DNA of 64,000 nucleotides from Geosiphon pyriformis (GCA_016748015.1 JAAOMT010000627.1:432009-496008); one strand, 5' to 3'. Positions 13,207 through 25,616 are shown, counted from the first letter of the stretch. A program made the numbers and translations. The notes: generated by a model not told the origin, from the letters alone.

Positions 13207-14031
13207 TGTTACTCATAGAAAGAAAACAGATATAGGGAAATAGTAAACCAATAAATGAATAGCATGTAGCATATGAGCATATTGCTTAGCAAGGTAGAGC
13301 AATGTCAGAAAACATAGCACATTGCTCAGCAATGTGGAGCAATGTTAAAAAATTAGGACATATTGCTCAAGAAATCATAGCACATTGCTTGGGAATGTGA
13401 GCAATCTCATAGAACATTAATTATGTATATATAGTGGTAGCATTAGAAGTAGAAAGAGCAGAATCCTTTAATTAGAAATTTTCTATCCACAAATATTAAA
13501 TAAATAAATCATTCATCATCCAAAACCACTCTCCATTATCAACACTTCATGTTGATAGTAATTGATACTTAACCACACTGGAACAATAGCTTTTGATCAT
13601 GGCTATTGACGGAATACTAACTTGCAATTGCTTTTGTTTATTTGTTTATTTTCTTTTATTTTCTTTTATTTCTTTTTGTTATTTTTTTTGTTTTACTAAT
13701 TGATTAAAGAGTTAAGCACTAAGTTATTGATGTCAAGAATAGCCTGATAAAAGACTCTAAAGGAAGGGTATCGAAATTGAGAATTTAAAAATAGTTTATC
13801 AGAAAGACATCTCTGCCAAGATTACTGGCCACCACGCTGAGAAAAAAATTCAACAGAATTGCAATTCTGGGAGGTTATAGGAAAGACAACAATTAAATCT
13901 CTGTCTATTATACAAAGAACTCCACAACAAAATCTTCAGATCATCATCATTATTACCAATGACAATAGCTCTTAAGCACCAAGTTACAGGTTTGTTATTT
14001 GACTTGAGACCCCAAATAATCATTTGTAATA
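13207..14031 (+). repeat. 5' LTR of Gypsy B
   Basis: U3 holds repeated ATTGCT/AGCAAT motifs (13275–13405), including the palindrome ACATTGCTCAGCAATGT. A TATA box TATATATA lies at 13426–13433. Further on come AATAAA-type signals near 13500 and a stem-loop at 13535–13559. The end TGTAATA is TGTAACA with one C-to-T change. The R/U5 part matches element A closely. Compared with its partner at 32065, about 31 differences in the first 295 bp are nearly all transitions. Confidence 0.9.
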
Positions 14032-14050
14032 TTTGGTGCTTTCTGTGAGG
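14032..14050 (+). other. Primer-binding site of Gypsy B
   Basis: TTTGGTGCTTTCTGTGAGG follows the LTR directly. From TGG on it should pair with the 3' CCA end of a host tRNA. Element A has TGGTGCTCCCTGTGAGG at the same place, so the two C-to-T changes here are decay. Confidence 0.7.
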
Positions 14051-14094
14051 TATAATCCTACAGAGAACCAGCACCAACTACACCTATCCCAAAA

Positions 14095-15870
14095 GTGGCA
14101 GAATCAGAAAGTATAGGAGCAAACCATTTAGAATTCACAAAATTCTTATTTCAACATTACTGTCAACACTTGGGATTAAACCAAAATCATATATCAGCAG
14201 AATCAGCCTTCAATTTTTATGTCAATGAAAGAATTGCCTATTTGTTAGAAACACCAGTAAACACTAAATCAGCAAGAAAAACCTTTTACCACAAATTAAT
14301 CCAAAACACCAGCTTACCAACAAATCATAATTTTGCATCCATCATTACTGAGATTAACAAAAAAATTGAACATCACACACAACAAAGATACCTAATCACC
14401 TATGCAAGCAAAGACAAAAAAAAACTACAAATACCAACAGTAACACCTTAACAGATTTAACCACCCACTTGGAAGAAACACAAAGTTGAATTATCCACAA
14501 ATCTATCATATCATTATACTCTTGAAAGCACCATCAATATCACATCAGCAGACATGTTCACATTAAACGTAACCTCAACATTTGGATGATTTGCATTCTA
14601 AAGTAAACAAAAGAAAACAAACCTACTAGGACCATATGATGAATACTTCAAGGGATTTAATTCATGATCACCAACCCCATCAGGACTTTAATCACTGTTA
14701 TTACCACCAGATTTTGGAATTTCTGATCCATGAAAAATAACGGAATCAGAAGAAGAGCAAGAAAAAAAATCTAAGGATCAAAAATTTACTTACCAAAACC
14801 TGATTCCAGAAAATCCAACAATTGAAACCCTGAATTTCTAAGCTCAGCAACATTTAGATTTAGAAAATCCGGAAATCAAAACCCCAAATATTCAGACACC
14901 ATGAAATCAAAACAATCCAAACCCTGAATTAATTAATTAGCCAAATTTACCTTCAGTAATCGTCATTAATTAGCCACTAATTGAACCAATCATTGAACCA
15001 ATTCAACCTCCTCAACAATCTCAGCAGCTGCTTCAACAGCCACAACAACAACTTCAACAACCAAACTTAGATCCAATAGTCTATGCTCCAATAGCAAAAC
15101 TCAAAAAATTTACCAGCGAAGAAGACAATGCCCAAATCTGGCTCAATGACATTGAAAAAGCCATTACAGCCAATGGATAGAATAATGTAAGAGCACTCCA
15201 AGCTATCTCCTATTTTCTGCAAGATACTACTGACTTGTGGTATCAAAGTTTAGTCATCAAACCTCAAACATTCCAAGAATTTAAAGTTGCATTTCTGGGA
15301 TATTTTAGTAATAATAATAGTATCAACTGCCTAGCCAACACTTTCACCACCATCAAACAGAGAGAAAATGAAGCAGTTACCACTTACTTAGGATGTTTCT
15401 ACAGAAATCTGTACCAAATCCAGGCCATACAGGCTGATTATTTTACAGCGCCACAGATTCTGAATTAATTTATTAGAGGTCTGTACAGTAGCATCCTTCA
15501 ACGCATTCGTCCAATGCATCCAGTAGATCTTCAAGCTGCCATTACAAATGCCAGAAATTTTGAAGCTGCTGAACTCGAAGCCAACCATGCCCATACAGTA
15601 AATTTAGTAATGAATGAATCATCTGAACTGGATTCCAAATTAAAACAAATCAGCGAATCAATCAAAAATTAGAGGGATACTTAGCTAACACCAATCAAGC
15701 CATTTATTAACTATCTCAATGACACAACAATCAGGGAAACAGAAATTACTCCCAAAATTAGTCATGTCTAGTATCATCTTTGACCAATCAACAGTAGTAG
15801 CAAGAAATGTGTGCATGCCATTATTGTGGTAAACAAAGACATTTACAATTTGAATGTTGAAAAAAGATAA
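14095..15870 (+). pseudogene. Gag of Gypsy B (capsid/nucleocapsid), decayed
   Basis: The N-terminal block (14095–14451) starts at a GTG, with AESESIGANHL, and contains HYCQHLGLN. After a Gln/Pro-rich linker (about 14990–15070) comes the retrotransposon gag core (15100–15600: DLWYQSLVIKPQTF, TIKQRENEAVTTYL). The CCHC zinc knuckle CHYCGKQRHLQFEC is intact at 15816–15857. Several stops are present, and a small deletion near 15655 shifts the frame before the knuckle. Element A gives the same order with fewer breaks. In life this protein would form the particle shell and bind the element RNA. Confidence 0.85.
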
Positions 15871-16262
15871 GTGACCAGAGATTAGCTAATCAGTATCGAA
15901 ACTTTGATCGCCAACTACAAACTCAGAATTACATCAGTAATCAATCAAACTCAGCTCTATATCAACCAAATTACCTACCTATGATACAGCCAATATATCA
16001 AACCCCAATAATGCAGCAATTATACTTACTTCCAATCTATTAGCCTTCAGCATCAATTTATTAACTGCAGTCTCAACCCATTTATCAGCTGCAGTTTCAA
16101 GTAAATTATCTGCCCTAACAAAATTAGACACCACCATATAACTTACTTCAAAATGGAACTCAAAGACCAAGATTAATACAACAGAGCTGGAAATCATTGA
16201 TGGTAGTTTATCAACCAATCTCCAGTTCCATAAACCTGCCATTAGGATCTTGACAATGAAAT

Positions 16263-16812
16263 TTGGGCACTGAATACAGCCAAAACCCGAATGCACAACA
16301 CTATTTAAATCTTTTGGTTACCCCAAAAGATGCCTCACCCAACAACACAGCAACCAACCAAAAACAACTAATCACTAGCAACATACCTCCAGCCACTGTT
16401 ACCAATGACAAATCACTAGCAGCAATCTTTCTATTCGAACTCGAGGAAACTACACCAGTCCTATTATTTAGTGGAGCTATTCTTGACACCAAACTAATTA
16501 CTGCTATGTACATTGATGTGAAAGTTGATGGTCATGCTATTAAACAGATCCTAAATAGTGGATCAACTGACAGCATCATTACAAAACAACTCATGGACCA
16601 ATTAGGTTACCAAGTTGATTGCGCTGCCAACACCAGGATTATAACCACTGATGAAGCGACCAAAACTCCAATTGGCGAAATTGATAACTTCCCTATAGAA
16701 GTCAATAGCATCACCATTCCCATCAAAGTCTTAGTCATGGAAGCCACTTAATACCAAGCACTAGTTAGTAATGATTGGCTATCCAAAACCAACACATTAC
16801 TTGACTGGAATA
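16263..16812 (+). pseudogene. Aspartic protease region of Gypsy B, interrupted by element C
   Basis: A retropepsin-like domain is read from about 16410 (FLFELEETTPV) to 16800 (NDWLSKTNTLLDWN). The active-site triplet is ILNSGSTDSII at about 16546–16578: Asp of DSG has become Asn (GAT/GAC to AAT, a G-to-A change), so the copy was catalytically dead. The frame then runs into the target site of element C at 16812. The corresponding parts of element A (56330–56720) and C (23073–23480) align well. Confidence 0.85.
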
Positions 16813-16815
16813 CAC

Positions 16816-17628
16816 TATTATGGAATGGTTTTCTTGGTATATTTTAATTGTTGATTTTCCATTTTAATTGCAATCAGTCTTTTGTAAGTTCTTCTATTAT
16901 GTGTTGAATATTAATAATAATGTACTGAAGGTTTTTTTTTGATGTTGTAATGTAAGTCTTTTCTCTAGTTCTAGTTGTCTTTGTATGTTGTGTACTTCTT
17001 CCCAGAGACTAATCTGAAATCTACTTGTTGTCTGGAGTTTTCTCTGAGGCTATCCCTGCAATTGTTTAATGTGTTTCTCTAATCTAAAAACACGAAATGT
17101 TAATGGTTTTTTTGCGATTTCCCTAAGTATATAATAAGCTTTTTTCAATTTAATTAGTAGTCACATGAATAATCTTGATCAGGGATTATTTTTCCAAAGA
17201 GTTTAAAGATGGAATGATAGTTTTATTCACTAAAGAGAGTATGTGAATTCTATTGTTAATCTTGTAATTGTGATGTTTATTCAATTTATTATTTTTATTA
17301 ATTCTTTTTGAATAAGATTTTATTTAGATATTTGTTGCTTTTAGTTAAAGCTTGTTCTTTTTCATTATTAAAAACTATTGTATATATATATAATTATTGT
17401 TTTACAAAATAATGTCTTGTAATACTCTATTTCCGTTATTTCTAAATAGTGCTTGTTGCTATTGTAAAATAGTGCTTGCTGCTATTGTACAATAGTGCTT
17501 GATGCTATTGTAAAATAGTGCTTGCTATTATTTGTAAATCATTTTTTTTTATAAATTGTTGCTATGCTATTTCATAATTGGCTAATTTATATTATTTATA
17601 ACTCCTATTAAATTCTTGAACTGTAACA
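16816..17628 (-). repeat. 3' LTR of Gypsy C (813 bp)
   Basis: Aligns end to end with 25617–26406. It is 23 bp longer, which is exactly one more copy of a 23-bp tandem unit (four units at 17445–17536, three in the partner). The outer end TATTATGG is the TGTTACAG terminus with transitions. Confidence 0.9.
17445..17536. repeat. 23-bp minisatellite inside LTR C (4 units)
   Basis: Four head-to-tail units of the type AATAGTGCTTGCTGCTATTG plus three bases. The other LTR has three units at 26246–26314, and a degenerate set is seen at about 42890–42950 in the probable solo LTR. Given the element's orientation the array lies in U3, upstream of the TATA-like run. Confidence 0.85.
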
Positions 17629-17646
17629 TTATTCTCTCCTTTCAAG
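17629..17646 (-). other. Polypurine tract of Gypsy C
   Basis: On the minus strand the purine run GAAAGGAGAGAA lies directly before the 3' LTR, where plus-strand DNA priming starts in Gypsy elements. It begins right at the stop codon of the third ORF. Confidence 0.8.
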
Positions 17647-18313
17647 ATTGAGTTCTGTCAAAATTGAAGTTAATTTTTTTATTGATTTCTATATTATTGT
17701 AATAATCTAATACTGTATTATTAATTTGTTGTTGTAAATTTTGAAATTGTAAATTGGTTAATCATTCAATACTATTAATTGTTATAAGATTTATAGTTGG
17801 ATTCAATAGTACTTTGTGACAGTTTTCGAAAGCCTTAAAAATTCTGTAAACAGCTTTTATATGAAGTATATTGTTGGTTTTTCCAATAAAACTTTCCAAT
17901 TGTTGTATTATTGTTTTGCTAAATACTTTGACTGAATCTTTTGAGTATAATGTTTATATGTTTAATTGTTTTCCCAATTGGTAATAACAATAATTAATGG
18001 GAAATTTTTTCTTTAGCTGTTCAAATATACTTGGTGTTAATTCTACTATGTTTATTTCTTCTGTTATCAATGTATTATTCAATGCTATTCCTAAATTTTT
18101 AATGGTTTTGTCAATAAAGCTGTTACTGTTTTTGGCAATAGTAGTATATGATGCAAAACTAGATTTCTCATTTATTATAGAATTTGGTATCATTTTTCTT
18201 TTATATGATATCTCAGAACTATTGATTGTAATTTCCAAATCTGAATTTGATTGTTGTAAGCTTTAACATAGTTGTTGGGTTAACTTACTAATGTTTTCTG
18301 GAATATATGTCAT
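17642..18313 (-). pseudogene. Third ORF (post-integrase) of Gypsy C, unknown function
   Basis: Starts at ATG 18313–18311 (MTYIPENISKLTQQL) and ends at TGA 17644–17642, 224 codons in one frame with three internal stops and no shift. Read pieces include LEITINSSEISYKRKM, TIIQQLESFIGKTN, LHIKAVYRIFKAFEN and a C-terminus FNFDRTQS. The ORFs at 31414–32049 (element B) and 61842–62501 (element A) match it along the length, in the same position. No signal peptide, membrane segment or known motif is visible; it looks soluble and helical. It is not an env-like protein by anything I can see. Function unknown. Confidence 0.75.
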
Positions 18314-18436
18314 TGTTTTAATTCCTGACTGCTTTTTGGGCTCTTTTGCATGCATTTTTATGCTTTTTTAACTGTTTCTTGGTGTAATTTAAGATTAATT
18401 ATCTTTTTATATAATGTTTAATTAAAACTACTGGTT

Positions 18437-19790
18437 CTAAATTTTGCGAATCTGATCTGGTAATACTAGTAGTATTTGTGTTCCAATTCTAAGTGTTTGT
18501 GTTGTTATTACTAGTTTGTTGTAATATAATTTCAGCTGGTTGCCATGTGCTGTTTTTCTTAAAATTTTCTCATTTAGTCTTAACTTGTATGCTACATTGC
18601 CAAGTATTTTATGAATATAGAATAATCTATCCCACTTATGGTCAAACTTTTCACTCCATTGCTTTTCTGCTTTGGTACAATGCAACAATACTTTGTCTTC
18701 TATTTTATAGCTAATTATATTATCTAGTAACTGGTTATCATGTCTTACTTTTTGTTGTGCTTGTGACTGTTCAATATTTTGAGCTGCTTTTCTTCTTTTG
18801 TTCTCCAAAATTTTCATTAACTTATATGTTCTTCTAAGTATTGTTTCGTGAAATGTTGTTTCTGTAATAATTTCATTTGAATAAGTTGGAATAGTAAGTT
18901 CAATTGGTAATATGGCCTTTCTTCTATAAACCAATTCAAATGGTATAAATTGTATAGTATTTTGTTTTAATGTCCTATATGCTAATAAAACTGCTAGTAT
19001 GAACAAATTCTATTCTTTTTCATGTTCACTGCTGATTTTGGCTAATGTTTCACATAGTATATAGTTAAACCATTCAACTAATCCATTTGTTTGGGAATGG
19101 TATAGTGATAATAGTGGTCGTTTAATTCCAAATTTTTGGCTGGGTTCATTTAGTGTACTGTTTACAAAATGTGTCCCTTGGTCTGACAACAATTCTTGTG
19201 GATATTCATGGCAGCAAATTAAATCTTCATGTACAAAGTGGGCTACAGATATAGCATTAACTGTTTGAATGGCTTTAGCTTCTGGCCATTTAGTAAGGTA
19301 ATTTACTGCTACTGCAATATAATGATTGTTTCTTGCTGTTATTGATAATGGTCCAACTAAATCAATTCCAATTCTATCAAATGGTTGTCCAACTTTTATG
19401 GATTTTAGTAGTTCTGTTGTTTTTGTTCCTTCTCTTTATTGGCATGGGTCACAATTTCTTATGTATTAGATAATATCTGAGTGCATTTTTGGCCAATAAT
19501 AACAACTAGTTGTATGTTGAATATTTGCTTCTTTTCCAAAGTGACCTGAATGGATATTCGAATGCATGTTAAATAAGATAGTTTCTTTTTCATTTTCAGT
19601 TATAACTCTCAATGAATTATTTGGATTTTGTTGATTCCAGTAATAAAGTATGTGGTTTTGAATAAAATAATGTTTTAATAATTTCTGGAACTTAATTAGT
19701 TCTTTTATCGATGTATCTTTATCTAGCTGTAGTGTTCTCAAGTATTGGCTAAGATTTTTGTGAAGATAATTGTCCATTGTTTATGAATTG
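18437..19790 (-). pseudogene. Integrase of Gypsy C, decayed
   Basis: The zinc-binding part at 19777–19466 has HSNIHSGHFGKEA followed by YYWPKMHSD; the expected CxxC lies across a broken stretch just below (19440–19460). The DDE core shows LIGIDLVGP near 19360, LLSDQGTHFVN at 19195–19160 and the Glu in TNGLVEWFNYIL at 19090–19055. The C-terminal part (19006–18437) includes a GPY/F-like segment (WDRLFYIHKILGNVAYKLR). At least two stops or shifts. It would insert the cDNA into the genome. Confidence 0.82.
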
Positions 19791-19799
19791 GTTGTTGTT

Positions 19800-21170
19800 T
19801 GATGGTTTTTATGTGTGTTTCATTTGCGACAAACAGTCAGCATTGGCATTTTTGGTATCTTCTTTGTATTTAATGATATAATTGTATGGTGCTAATATTT
19901 GTAACCATCTGGTGTATTTTCCTTTTAGCACTTTTTTGTTATTTAATCAAACCAAATCTCTATGATCTGTGGTAATATTAAAGAGTTTGTACCATAAGTA
20001 TGTGTCAAAGTGAACACAACTCCAGACTACTGTTAAGCATTCAAGTTCATGTGCTGTGTAGTTTTGCTCTGCCATACTGAGACTTCTGCTGGCATAAGCA
20101 ATTACATGTTCTCTTTCATTATCATCTTTTTGTGACAGAATGGCTCCAAGTCCTGTTCCAGAAGCATCTGTAGCCAAAATGAATTTTTTGTTGAAATCCA
20201 GATAGATTATTATAGGTGATTCAATGAGCTTTTGCCTAAGATACTCAAAAGCTTTTTGCTGTGTTTCAGTCCATTCAAATTTCACATTTTTGAATAGTAA
20301 ATAATTAAGAAATTTGGCGATGTTTGAAAAGTTTTCTACAAAGTGGTGGTAGTAAGATGCGAGTTCTAAAAAGCTTCTAACTTCTGAAATGTTTCAAGGT
20401 ACTAGAAAATTTTTTACTTTGTCTATTTTTGATAGATCTGGTTTTATTCCATCTTTTCCAACTACGTGTCCTAGAAATGCTAGCTCATTTTTCCTAAAGA
20501 AACATTTTTTTAAATTTAATTTAAGTCTAGCATGTCTCAATCTCTCAAAAACTTGTTGTAAATGTTGGAGATGATCCATGAATTTTGGCGAGAAAACATT
20601 TGTATTGTCCAAGTAGACAACAACAGATTGTCACAGAATTCCAGAGTAAATTACGTCCATTAGTCTTTGGAATGTTACAGGAGCATTTGTCAATCCAAAT
20701 GGCATTACATTGAACTCATAATTGTCATTTTGTGTTGTGAATGCTGTTTTATGCCTGTCTTTTGGGTCTATTTCTACTTGTCAGTATCCACTGGTCAAGT
20801 CAAGTGTAAAAAACCATTTTGCTCCTCCAAAAACATCAAAGATTTTGTCAATTAATAGTATTGGGTATAAATCTTTAGTTGTTTTGCTGTTTAGTTTGCA
20901 ATAGTTGATGCAAAATCTAATTTTTCCGTTTTTTTTCCTTACTAAAACAACTGGTAAGGACCATGGGCTCATTGATGGTTGAATTATTTCTTTTTTCAAC
21001 ATGTTTTGGACTTCTTCTCTGATAAAATTATGCTCTATTGGTGGAACATGGTAAGCACGTTGTTTTTCAGATCTGGCATCTCCAGTGGAAATTTGGTGTT
21101 AAACCAAATTGGTTCTTCTAAATTTGCCATTTCATGAAAATATATCAGAGTATTTTAAAATTAATGCTTT
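19800..21170 (-). pseudogene. Reverse transcriptase and RNase H of Gypsy C, decayed
   Basis: RT: 21002–20781 covers RKKNGKIRFCINY and FTLDLTSGYW-like motif A; 20612–20394 covers motif C and the connection (DNTNVFSPKF, FLGHVVGKDGIKPD). The YxDD box reads YLDN. RNase H: 20285–19947 with LATDASGTGLGA, the NYTAHELE Glu and TTDHRDL. Premature stops occur near 20770, 20625, 20390 and 19945, mostly TAG/TAA/TGA from CAG, CAA or TGG. The domain order is standard for Ty3/Gypsy pol. Confidence 0.85.
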
Positions 21171-21176
21171 TAATTG

Positions 21177-21569
21177 TCACTGTTGGTCTGGATCCATTGT
21201 TCCAATGTTTAATTTGGCCAATTCTTCTGGCATAAATTGATAGCATTCCAACAGTTGTTGCCAATTTATTGAAGTGAGTTCACAGTAAAGGGTGATTTCT
21301 GGGAAATTTAGAATTTTTTGTAGTGTTGATGCATTTTCTAGTTCTGTTCCAAGGTATTCCATGATAATGTTTTCTGGAATGTATATGAGCTCTTCTGTGG
21401 TATTCATAATAAGAATTTTTATCCATTGTGTTTTGTCAGCTGGAATAAAAAGGTTAGTAAGTCCTATGGAAAACTGTTGGCAAGTTTTTGGGTGGGGCTC
21501 GAATATTAAATTTATATCTTTTATTGTCCTTTTTATTTTAATTTCTGATTTTCCATAAGGTGTAAGCAT
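21177..21569 (-). pseudogene. Spacer segment of pol between dUTPase and RT, Gypsy C
   Basis: A 130-codon open segment (SEIKIKRTIKDINLIFEPH, NTTEELIYIPENIIMEYLGT, NWQQLLECYQFMPEELAKLN) that aligns with 28267–28600 in element B and 58690–59030 in element A (IGYLTTE, LLEPEQLEQINMGNLDPLQQ). It links the dUTPase to RT and ends in the conserved NIGTMDPDQQ-type motif. Function unknown; such linkers before RT are common in Gypsy polyproteins. Confidence 0.65.
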
Positions 21570-21575
21570 AATTGA

Positions 21576-22181
21576 CTACTTAGTTTTAATTAATTCACCT
21601 TTTTCTTCTATTGTTTTAGCAAAATTTGCTTCAATTCCTTTTCCTGTTGATTCGAAACCAAAAGTTCCTCTTGTTGTTTGTATCAATTCCTCACAATTTT
21701 CCACTGGCACAAATTTCCCAATTTTTACCAATAGTAGAAAAATTGCTTGTGTAATCTTCTCCTTAAATTCAATGATATAAGATTTTTCTGAATTGTTTTG
21801 TAGCAAAACCATCAAATTTTCAGTGTAGCTGGAGTTAATTACTCCTTCTTGAATGCTTATTCCTTTTTTCACGAGACTTAATTGCGACACTATTTGGACC
21901 ATTATTCCTGGCAGAATTTCAACCACTATTTTTAGGTTGATTTTAGTAATACTTCTGGGTGGCAATGTCATGGATTGGTTTTCCAGATACTGTAAATCAA
22001 ATTTGGCGTCAGTTGGATGGGCTCTTTCAGGTACTATTCCTAAGTGCCCATTGTCATAGTACTGGATGCTGATCTCCTGATCTAGATCAGTATAGGCTAA
22101 AATATTTTCTGACTCAGAACTGTCAGATAAGTTTTGTTGATTTATTGATTGATTTTGGTACTGCTGATTCTTAATTTCCAT
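21576..22181 (-). pseudogene. dUTPase domain of Gypsy C
   Basis: The five trimeric-dUTPase motifs can be read in order: motif 1 DAKFDLQY, motif 2 SQLSLVKKGISI, motif 3 GVINSSYTENL, motif 4 KITQAIFLLL, motif 5 RGTFGFESTG. The catalytic Asp of motif 3 (GVID) is Asn here, and motif 5 has Glu for the middle Gly, both G-to-A changes. The stretch is open for 201 codons. dUTPase removes dUTP and would keep uracil out of the element's cDNA. It lies between protease/Cys-rich block and RT, as in A and B. Confidence 0.85.
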
Positions 22182-22399
22182 TTTCTATTCTAAGTCTTTT
22201 TCATATTAACACTCTTCATATTGCTGACTTTGGCACAGAATAAGACAGTCTTCACAAAAGTAAGTGTTAATCTGAGTGAGATACTGTTCTTGCTCTTGAT
22301 AAGTGGGGCATAGCTGTTGGTAGTTTTCCTGGAATTTGTCCACTGGGTCGAACATGTTGTAGTTGACAACTTCATTAGCTATTTTGGCTGACACTTTTC

Positions 22400-23040
22400 A
22401 ACATCGTATTTTTTCGGTGGTTTCTCCTCTTACTTTGGCTTGTGTGGTGTTGTATAACTCATTCTCATCATGTGGGTAGTGCTGCAGTCTTCTTAATGCT
22501 CTATTAAACACTGCTTCGAATAGCATTCCTCCTCTTATCCAATCACAGATGAGGATCGTGTATTGGCAAGTTGTGTTACATGTTCCTCTTCTGCCTGGTA
22601 TGTTATTCCAGTCACATCCTCTTGGTAACAGTTCTTCACAAGCAAGGCACAGTTCTTTGTTTCATTTTCCATGTCTTTCTGGGTAATCGTATTTTTCTTT
22701 TTTATAACAGTTACAATAATAGTGGATGGGATTTCTTGGGTCTTTGTCTGGTGTACTGCATGCAATTATAGACAAGAGTTTTTTCTTGCAAACTGAGCAT
22801 TCTAGCTTTGGTTTGTGTTGCTGGTGGTTTTTTCATAGACTTACTTGGTTCTATTCGGATCTTTCTTTGCTGGTCTACTTTGGTACGGCTGGTAGTTCTG
22901 TTCTTTGGTCATCAGCCCAAAAGAGCTAATAGGTTTCGATGGCTGGTAGTGCTGGATTTTTCTCAAATTCAAAAGTAGATCTTTGGTTGGTGCTGGGTTT
23001 TTGAAAGTGGCCACAGGTGGCTGGAATTCTGGCCTGGTGA
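22400..23040 (-). pseudogene. Cys-rich block of Gypsy C (unassigned domain)
   Basis: Minus-strand frame from about 23000: ATCGHF, FEFEKNPALP, FWADDQRTELPAVPK, then PKLECSVCKKKLLSIIAC, YYCNCYKKE, ELCLACEELLPRG, WNNIPGRRGTCNTTCQYTI and YPHDENELY. Cys pairs (CxxC, CxC, CxxC, CxxxC) are spaced like a zinc-binding fold. The same order of residues is found in A (56770–57620) and B (26450–27200). Stops are TGA or TAG. I do not recognise a family. Confidence 0.7.
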
Positions 23041-23072
23041 CCATTATAATTGATTAGAAGCTCTTAGGTAGT

Positions 23073-23520
23073 CTAGTTTAGGGTGGCGTTGGCTTTTGTT
23101 AGCCAGTCATTCCTTACTAACACTTGATATTGTGTAGCGTTCATTACTAATACTTTTGTAGGTATTATTATACCATTAATTTCAAAAAAAAATGTGTCAA
23201 TTTCACCATGAGGCAGCTTGGTACTTCCATCAGCTGTTATAATTTGGAACATCACTGTGTGATCAACTTTGAAACCCAGTTGGTTTATTAGTTGAAGCAT
23301 TACAATACTTCTAACGGATCTACTGTCTAAGATGAGTTTAATTGGCATATTGTTTACTTTTGCTTCCATGTACATAGCAGTGATTGGGCATTCCTTATCC
23401 AATGCTGCTCCACTAAACATAACCTTTTTTTCCTCTAATTCAAAAAGAAAAATAGCTGTGAGACTGCTATCTTCTGTGACAACAACTGGTGGTATTGTTT
23501 AGATCAAGTTCTGGCTATTG
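23073..23520 (-). pseudogene. Aspartic protease of Gypsy C
   Basis: A 115-codon open segment (23420–23073) holds the retropepsin motif ILDSRSVRSIV; the Gly of DSG is Arg (GGA to AGA). It is followed by TADGSTKLPHGEI and the conserved end QYQVLVRNDWLTKANATLN. The segment aligns with the proteases of A and B. It would cut the Gag-Pol polyprotein. Confidence 0.85.
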
Positions 23521-23874
23521 GTGGTATTTTCAGTTCCAGGTATGTTACTATTAATAATTCTGAGATTTAAATTTTCTGATATATTAAAGTAAGTTGGCTG
23601 GAAATTTGGGTAGTTTAGATAGTTTGTGTTTGTTTGCTGATTAAGTCCTACATGATTAGGATTTCTAGTAATAATTGCATTTTGACCTAATACTGACTGG
23701 CTTCAAAACTCTAAATACCAGTTTGAATTTGGAATTGCTGGTCATTGCTGGTAAGTTTTTTGATTTTGGTACATAGTGAAGTATTGACATGGTATTGGTG
23801 TGTATTGATTTCTGAGCATTTGGGGGGGGTGCGTAATAATTATTTTCATGTGCCTTTTGTATTATTCACATTCG

Positions 23875-25540
23875 ACATTGGCTGATTAAATGTCCTACAT
23901 GTTTGCAAAAATGGCAGGCACATGTTTCTGTTCTGAAGTCCTAATGCAACAAGCAATTATTTTGGCTGCTGCTGAATTCCTGGTTGCATCTTTGAAGTGT
24001 TTGGTATGTGTTATTTTTTCCTGGGTCTGAGATGAGGTAACTTTCTATTTTTTTAGAGAGTTTCTCCCCTAATTGTGTTACTCTCTTTTCTAATGTTTTT
24101 GTCTTGTTTTCCTCTATTACTATGTTAACTATTTGACTATAATTAGCTTCTTTCTCAGCTAATTCAAGGGCTTTGGCAAGCATAACGGCTTCTGACAATA
24201 AATCAGGGTGGGCAGGGTGTACTCTTCCTAAAATACTGCTTTTTAATCCTCTAATAAATTGATTTAAAACCTGAGGATTGATATAGTATCCTTGTTCAAT
24301 TGCTTCAATCTGATGGCAAATTTGATTGAATCGAGCAAGATATTAGATAACAGTTTTACCAGTACCTTGCTTGATAGTATTGAATTCATTTTGTAGTTGG
24401 ATTACAGTGTTTGGGTCGCTAAAATACTCCAGGAGTGCATTTTTAAATTCGGCAAAGCTCATGAGTTTTGTTTCCAGGCTTTGATACCATGAGTCAGCTG
24501 TGTCTTTCAGAAAAAAAGGTAATGTTTGAATTGCTCTTTGGTTATTTCAGTTATTTGCCTGGATGGCTTTTTGTGCTTTTTTAAGCCATGTGTGCACGTT
24601 TGTTTTTTCTTCCTCTCCTGAGAAATCTGTTAGTCTTGTGATGTATGATGTGGCCATTTTGTCGCCATTTTCTACTAGTGAGCTTATTGGTCTAAGAAGG
24701 GGGGATGATATTTCCTTGAGCATTTCTAAAGATGGCTTTTCTTATATTTGGTTCTTCCTCTTAATCATGAGTTTCTTGGTTTCTGGATTGGCTGCTTGTT
24801 CCAGTAACCAGTCTTGTAATTGTTTTTTTGCTGGTCTCTTTTTCGGATTCCGATTCAGACTTCTCTTCATGGTTTTCAAACTCTGTTCTGAATTTTGGCT
24901 GAAAAAGAGGGTTTTAAAATAGTGATGAATATCATCCTGTAATTGGTATGTCTCCCCAGTTATATTGTTTAATTTTATCAGTATAACTAGGAGTCCTTGG
25001 CATTTGTGGAGTTGATATTAATGATGATGCAGCTTCTAATGAAATTTGTATCTTATTTTCTGGTGAAAAATGGTATGATTTATTTTTTGGTAAATAAATA
25101 TGTTGTTTCTTTATTGATTAAGTGACAGTTTTCTTTGGTGTTTGAACAGGTGTTCCTAGTTTTTGCTGGTTACTTTTCTGATTAGTTTCTAAATTTTCTT
25201 TGGTTTTGTTGACACATTCCCTAGTGTTTCCTGTGAATATTAGAAAATTTTTGTTGGTGTATTGCTCAATTTTTTGATGGATTTTAACAATAGTTGTGGC
25301 TATTACTGCTACTTCCTTTGTAGTGTATTGTGATAATTCTCTATACAATCCAAGTTTTGCGTTATGTGGTTCTTCTTTCTTTCCTATGTGGTAATTTATT
25401 CTGGCATTGATATAATAAGTGGGAGCAAATTCTGCTGGACAACACCCTTCTGGTAATCTAAGATCACTTTGATTTTGTGTGTAAATAGCATGGCAGAATT
25501 CAAAAACAGTAAGAGTAGGGGTTTTTGTTACCACTTTTGT
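23875..25540 (-). pseudogene. Gag of Gypsy C, decayed
   Basis: The N-terminal block at 25534–25118 starts at a GTG (VTKTPTLTVFEFCHAIY). The gag core at about 24510–24180 has TADSWYQSL, FKNALLEYFSD and LNQFIRGLKSSILG. The C-terminal part at 24198–23941 (SEAVMLAKALELAEKEA) is followed by an intact CCHC knuckle CHFCKHVGHLISQC at 23916–23875. The order matches gag of A and B. Stops lie in the Gln/Ser-rich linker region. Confidence 0.8.
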
Positions 25541-25600
25541 TTCTTTCTTTTTAGCAATAAATTATTGCTAATTATTATTTTTTTTTTGATTTTTTTTTTT

Positions 25601-25616
25601 CATAGGGTTCATCAAA
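25601..25616 (-). other. Primer-binding site of Gypsy C
   Basis: On the minus strand TTTGATGAACCCTATG follows the 5' LTR. If the TGA was TGG before a G-to-A change, it would pair with a CCA tRNA end. The rest differs from the site of A and B, so this family used another tRNA primer. Confidence 0.55.

Noticed and set aside
13275-13405. CRISPR-like array in the repeated ATTGCT/AGCAAT stretch
   Set aside because: Spacing is irregular, the units are short palindromes, and the stretch is the U3 of an LTR with a partner copy at 32125.
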